Shown: positions 14,429-18,691 of the stretch, one piece after another
How positions within the stretch are numbered: the stretch's first letter is position 1
How the letters are laid out: every line of letters begins with the position of its first letter
NCBI GenBank assembly: GCA_017464225.1
Contig: JAFUDW010000183.1
Coordinates: 1-18,691 of the forward strand
Length of the DNA: 18,691 nucleotides
Direction: 5' to 3'
Origin: Clostridia bacterium
GTDB lineage: Bacteria > Bacillota_A > Clostridia > Christensenellales > Aristaeellaceae
The notes under the pieces: model-generated
Seen by the model: only the letters and a program-made list of their open reading frames with translations
The model's database searches: none
What the model was told of the DNA's origin: nothing
Position numbers and translations under genes: made by a program

Positions 14429-15727
14429 TTACGCGGCGGGCTGCTCCACCACGCGCAGGGTGACATCCACGTCCATGTAATCGCCGTCGCCGATATCGCT
14501 CAGGTATTCGGCCTCCAGCGGGTTGTTTTCGGCGCGGTACAGCTTGACCGATACGGTGTCCTCGGCGTTATGCTTGAGGATCTCCTGCTGCAGGGTGGTA
14601 GAATCGGCAGTGACTACGCCGTCCACCTCCACGATGATATCGCCTTCCTTGATGCCGGCGATCTGAGCGGGGGAGTTATCGTCCACGGCGGTAACGATGC
14701 AGCCGCGGGGCAGCACGCCGTTGGCAACGGCGCTGTTGCTGTCGCTCAGGGTGGTCATGGTGATGCCCAGGCGGGGCTTATCGGTCATATCCACGCCGCT
14801 GTTCACGCGGTTGTTCTCGCTGGCCTTTTCGTCCAGGCTCTTCTGCACAGCCTCGGCGTCATACTTTTCCAGCGCCTCGCGGATATACTCCTTGGCCACG
14901 TTGATGGGCACGCACATGCCGATGCTTTCAACGCTGGCGCTGCTGGAGAACAGGCTGCTGCTGCCGCGGTAGACCATGGAGGGGATGCCCATCAGCTGGC
15001 CCAGCACGTTGAACAGTCCGCCGCCGCTGTTGCCGCTGTTGATGGCCGCGTCGGTCTGGATCATGCTGTTGGTGGTGTTGGCGCGGCGGCCGTATTTATC
15101 CACCGACTGGGAACGCACCTCGCGGTCCATGGAGGAGATCACGCCCACGGTGGTGGTGCGGAAAAAGCTCTCGCTCATGGGGTTGCCGATGACGATGGCA
15201 GTTTCGCCCACCTGCAGGCTGTCGCTGTCGCCCAGCTCCACGGCGGGCAGGTTCAGCGTGGGCACCAGCAGCACGGCCACGTCCTTATCCTCATCAAAGG
15301 CCACCACGGTGGCGGCGTACTCGTTTTCACCGTCGTAAACGGTCACGCGGCTGGCGCCTTCGATCACGTGGTAGTTGGTCAGCACATGGCCGTACTCGGT
15401 CACCACGGTGCCGCTGCCAAAGCCCGCCAGGCGCTCCACGCCCTGGTTGTTGCCGTAATCGTTGCCGTAACCCCAGCCCCAGCCGTAATAGTTGCTGCTG
15501 GAACGAGTGGTGGTGTAGTTGCGCACCAGCACCACGCTGTCATATACCTTGGCAACGGCCTCGGTCACGGCGTTGCTGGTTTGGGCGGCATCGGTGGTGG
15601 TGTTCAAAATGCTGTCGATCTCCTCGGCGGACAGCGTGCCGGCAGCGTTGGCGCTCACGGCCACGCTGATCACCATGATCAGCGTCAGCACCAGGGCGAT
15701 CAGCCCGCAAATGTTACTTTTCTTCAT
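14429..15727 (-). CDS. HtrA/DegP-type serine protease with PDZ domain
   Basis: This is an exported or membrane-anchored quality-control protease of 432 residues. Residues 1-29 form a hydrophobic leader (MKKSNICG, then a long core ending SANAAG) that may be a cleaved signal peptide or an anchor. The trypsin-like domain has the triad H120 (LTNYHV), D149 (DEDKDVAV) and S234 (SGNSGG). A PDZ domain spans about residues 317-400, with LGITM, SPAQIAGIKEGDIIVEVDG and a final beta strand. A loop at 76-96 is rich in Tyr, Gly, Trp and Asn, which is unusual. The start at 15727 is preferred over upstream in-frame codons because it begins a proper signal sequence 11 bases after AAAGGAG; an ATG three codons earlier is too close to that site. 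The gene stands alone between two terminator-like hairpins. HtrA proteins usually respond to envelope stress. Confidence 0.93.
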   Translation of the reverse strand: MKKSNICGLIALVLTLIMVISVAVSANAAGTLSAEEIDSILNTTTDAAQTSNAVTEAVAKVYDSVVLVRNYTTTRSSSNYYGWGWGYGNDYGNNQGVERLAGFGSGTVVTEYGHVLTNYHVIEGASRVTVYDGENEYAATVVAFDEDKDVAVLLVPTLNLPAVELGDSDSLQVGETAIVIGNPMSESFFRTTTVGVISSMDREVRSQSVDKYGRRANTTNSMIQTDAAINSGNSGGGLFNVLGQLMGIPSMVYRGSSSLFSSSASVESIGMCVPINVAKEYIREALEKYDAEAVQKSLDEKASENNRVNSGVDMTDKPRLGITMTTLSDSNSAVANGVLPRGCIVTAVDDNSPAQIAGIKEGDIIVEVDGVVTADSTTLQQEILKHNAEDTVSVKLYRAENNPLEAEYLSDIGDGDYMDVDVTLRVVEQPAA

Positions 15728-15752
15728 AAAAATCATTGCTCCTTTCGCTGTG

Positions 15753-15783
15753 ATTGTATCATTTTCATTGGCGTCTCTTTCAA
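15753..15783 (-). promoter_or_regulatory. Weak candidate promoter of the htrA-like gene
   Basis: On the minus strand, TTGAAA (15778-15783), a 19-bp spacer and TACAAT (15753-15758). The long spacer and the very short leader make it doubtful. TTTACG and TAAAAA, 17 bp apart further upstream, is an alternative. Confidence 0.3.
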
Positions 15784-15874
15784 CGCAACTACAGGATAGT
15801 ACCGATTTTTTACACAAATATGAACTGTTCGTAAACTCAAAAGAAAAATCTTTTTCCGGAAAATCTCATTTCCG

Positions 15875-15896
15875 CGCGCCGCCCCAAAGAGGCGCG
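15875..15896 (-). terminator. Weak hairpin just after the cyclic-glucan synthase-like gene
   Basis: The six-base arms CGCGCC and GGCGCG surround a ten-base loop starting one base after the TGA stop. No T-run follows directly, so read-through into the htrA leader is possible. Confidence 0.35.
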
Positions 15897-15897
15897 T

Positions 15898-18691
15898 TCA
15901 GCTCATCGGAAACCTGATCTCATGCGCCTTCCCGTCGTCGCGGAGCGGAACAAAAGCGCCGATGACCTTTTCGCCGTCCAGGGTGATGTAGCGCGCCTCC
16001 CGGCTGGCGGTGAGCTGATAGCGGCTGCTCCCATAGCGGTACAGAAGCGTTACCTCGTCCCAGTCCGCCGGCGCCCGGGGGCTCAGCCGCACGCCGTTTC
16101 CTTTTTTGTCAAAGCCCATAAAATCCTGCAAAAACACCCGGTAAAGCCAGGCCGCGCTGCCGGTATACCACGTCCATCCGCCCCGGCCGTCCCAATGGAT
16201 ATCGCCCGGGAGCACGTAGGGCTCCACGGCATAGCGCCGGGCTTTTTCCGCCGTGTCGCTGTGGTTGTAGGGCAGGCATTCGCGCAGCAGCTGCCACGCC
16301 CGTTCGGTCTGTCCCTGCCTCAGCAGCGCCCGCATGAACCAGGGCAGCGCATGGGTATACTGGCCGCCGTTCTCACGCACGCCCGGATTATACGCGCCGA
16401 TATACCCGGCCTCCTCCTCCGGCGCGAAGGGCGGGGACAGCAGCAGCGTGATACCCTCCTCCGGCCGGTGCAGGGCGTCCCAGGCAGCGTCCAGCGCTTT
16501 TGCCACCTGATCCCTCGGCATGCCGGCGAAGGCCGCGAAGCACTGGCTGATCAGGTCGATGCGCGGCACCGGGCTGTCGGGCCCGCCGATGGAGCGCCCG
16601 TCCAGATACCAGGCCCTGAGGAACCAGCGGCCCGTCCAGGCGCTTTGCAGCGCGGCGTGCAGGGCGATGCGGCGGCGGTCAAAATCGTCCCGCACCGCCG
16701 GCGGGCAGCAGGGCGCAAACTCCCTGAGCACCACCATCAGGAAAAAGCCCAGCCATACGCTTTCGCCGCCCACGGCGTCCATGCCGTCGTTCCAATCGCC
16801 GCCCTCCATCAGCGGAATGCCGCGCTCCCCATAGCGAAGGCTGCCAATGGCCCGGAGGCAGTGCTCCAGCAGCGTAGCGCGCTCCTCCGTGACTTCGGGA
16901 TCCTCATAGCGGTCGCGCTCGCCCGCGCCCAGCGGCGGTGAATGCAGGAAGGGCGTCTGTTCCCGAAGGATGTCCGCGTCGCCGGTGCCGCGCACGTATT
17001 GGGCGGTCACATAGGGCAAAAACAGCCTGTCGTCGCTGATGCGCGTGCGCACGCCCGCGCCGCCAGGATGCCACCAGTGCTGCACGTCGCCCTCGGCATA
17101 CTGCCGGGAAGCGCACAGCAGCAGATGGTCCCGCACGCGCTCGGGATCTGTCCAGATCAGCGGCAGCATATCCTGCAGCTGATCCCGGAAGCCCCAGGCT
17201 CCGCCGGATTGCCAGAAGCCCGCCCGGGCAAACAGCCGGGAAGCATAGATCTGATAGGGCAAAAAGCCGCCCAGCCAGCCGCTGAGCAGGCGATCGGGCA
17301 AATAGAACCGGAAGCCTTCCAGCAGACTGCGCCAAACCGCCCGGGCCCTCCGCTCCTCGACGGGCGACAGGGACGCCAGCAGCGCGGGGATATCCTCCTC
17401 CCTTTCGCACCAGCCCAGCCAGAAGCACAACACGGCAGTTTCGCCCGGTCCCAGCGTCAGCGCCGCCGCGATATCGCCCTCGCTGCCGGAGGCTGAGGCT
17501 TCACCCTCCCGCAGCGCGAAAAAGGCAACGCCGTCCATATCCCCCCGGGCGACGATCATGCCCCGTCCGGCCCGGGCATGGGTGCCGCGGCCTTCCTCAC
17601 CCAGGGCGAAGGAGACCTCGGCCCGCGCCGTCAGGCAGCGGGGCGCCGTCCCGGTGTTGCGCACCGTCAGCGCCCGCCCGCCACAGACCTCCCGCACGTG
17701 GGCGAAGCAGCTGAGCCTGACCTCCAGCCCGGGCAAGGCGCACTGGTACACCGCCGCGCCCATCTCATAGACGGCGCGGCAGTCGGCGTTCATCAGCGGC
17801 CTGCGGGTCAGCGACCAGCTTTGTCCGTTTTCCTCAATATAATACCGCTCGGCAGGCCGCAAAACGACACTGTCCTGACAAAAGGCCGTCAGGCGGCGCA
17901 GGCGGCTGTTGCCCGCCCAGGAATACAGGATGCCCTGCTCAGATACCAAGGTGCCAAACGCCTCGCTGCACAGGATATGGCACCAGGGCGCCGGCGCCGT
18001 GCGGCAAACGGCATAGCCAAAGTCCGGCGTGAAGCCGCCGCAGCCGTTCCAGGCAAGCAGCCGGGGCAGGGCGGGCAGCCGTCCGCCCGGCGCGGCGGGA
18101 AGGAGCGGCTCTTTCCGGGGCAGCCGCGTCAGCTGCTCCCCAAGGGGCCGTCCAGCGTCGATATGCAGGGCGCAGTGATTCAGCACCGCCGTCCGCTCAG
18201 CGTCGTCCAGCCCGGCTAGGATCCGGGCATGGGGCAGCGCCAGCTCCTCGCACAAGGCGCGGAGGGGCTGGTAATATCCGGTTTCCCCAGGCAGGAGCAG
18301 CAGCGTTTCGACCGCCGCTCCGTTCTCCGTCAGCAAAGCAATCAGCCGTCCCACAGTCCGCAGGCCCTCGGCGTCCCGTTCATCATGGACCTAACGGGCC
18401 AGCAGCGGCTCGTCGCCGCTGACGCCCAGCGCCCACAGCTCCCGCAGCCGGGCCGGGGCGGGAGCGGGCCGCCGATACAGCAAAAAGCCCGCCAGGCGCG
18501 CGTAATCGGCCCATTGCCCGGCCTGCACGCCCAGCATGCGGCGCTGGACGCGGCTCCGGGCGGCGGCCAGCCCCTCGGCCTCCAGCGCTCCGGCCTCCTC
18601 CGGCGTCCGCTCGCCCACAGCAAAGCAATAGCTGCCCTCGCCGCCCGGGGCCCGCGATACGCCCATGCGCAGCGCCAGGCAGGGCGTGGGG
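15898..18691 (-). pseudogene. NdvB-like cyclic beta-1,2-glucan synthase / GH94 protein, C-terminal part, with in-frame TAG
   Basis: This is the C-terminal 930 or so codons of a very large protein that continues past the right edge. The end nearest the edge matches the linker found in NdvB-type proteins (GVSGDEPLLAR, where NdvB has a SGDLP block). Then come a beta-sandwich domain (NGCGGFTPDFGYAV, FGTLVSEQGILYSWAGNSR) and the GH94 alpha/alpha barrel with WQSGGAWGFRDQLQDML, GDVQHWWHPGGAGVRTR, SDDRLFLPYV and the catalytic GDWNDG (16783-16800; its Asp is the general acid in this family). GH94 enzymes are phosphorylases; in NdvB this domain controls glucan chain length. A TAG at 18391-18393 interrupts the frame between PLLAR and VHDERDAEG, yet homology runs through it. 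A 1,2-beta-oligoglucan phosphorylase is the main alternative. Upstream glycosyltransferase domains are not visible. Confidence 0.85.

Noticed and set aside
14324..15799. 491-codon plus-strand open frame
   Set aside because: It is antisense to the HtrA-like protease, with a repetitive His/Ala/Gly composition that mirrors the real gene's codons.
15955..16941. Plus-strand open frame over the 3' part of the GH94-like gene
   Set aside because: It is antisense to the GH94 domain with its intact GDWNDG and HWWHP motifs, and no protein family is recognisable in it.

Overview
This 18.7 kb window looks like a chromosomal piece of an uncultured, fairly GC-rich member of Clostridia (Bacillota). The reasons are strong AGGAG-type ribosome binding sites, tight co-directional operons, short intergenic gaps and Firmicutes-type protein families. 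The exact lineage is inference. No tRNA, rRNA, CRISPR array, insertion sequence or phage gene is visible. All 13 visible gene ends use TAA (6) or TGA (7).

Left third (1-4445, minus strand): a ChvE/Ggu-type monosaccharide ABC importer operon, transcribed as chvE (binding protein), gguA (double ATPase), gguB (permease) and then a second gguB-like permease cut by the window edge. A near-consensus sigma-70 promoter precedes chvE. A strong hairpin separates chvE from gguA and probably sets expression of the binding protein above the membrane parts.

Centre-left (4646-7521): a 420-residue ferritin-like diiron protein of unknown role (minus strand, own terminator) is divergent from a GT4 glycosyltransferase of the diacylglycerol-glucosyltransferase type. 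Downstream of the latter is an AT-rich gap with a possible small RNA that ends in an intrinsic terminator.

Centre (7548-10333): a PHP-domain metal hydrolase and an MFS transporter form a two-gene operon. They converge on an orphan four-helix membrane protein that has its own excellent promoter.

Centre-right (10492-14276): a MATE transporter gene broken by an in-frame TGA, then deoC (deoxyribose-phosphate aldolase) and a second, intact MATE transporter, followed by an intrinsic terminator inside a long imperfect palindrome.

Right end (14372-18691, minus strand): an exported HtrA/DegP-type serine protease with a PDZ domain. Upstream of it, on the same strand, lies the C-terminal part of an NdvB-like cyclic beta-glucan synthase/GH94 protein, which carries an in-frame TAG and runs off the edge.

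The clearest anomalies are the two in-frame stop codons in otherwise well-conserved genes, the ferritin-like protein with traces of a second metal site, the duplicated permease, a sugar-binding protein with no lipobox in an apparently Gram-positive lineage, and a possible structured RNA at 7412-7521. I see no clear evidence of a complete novel multi-gene system.
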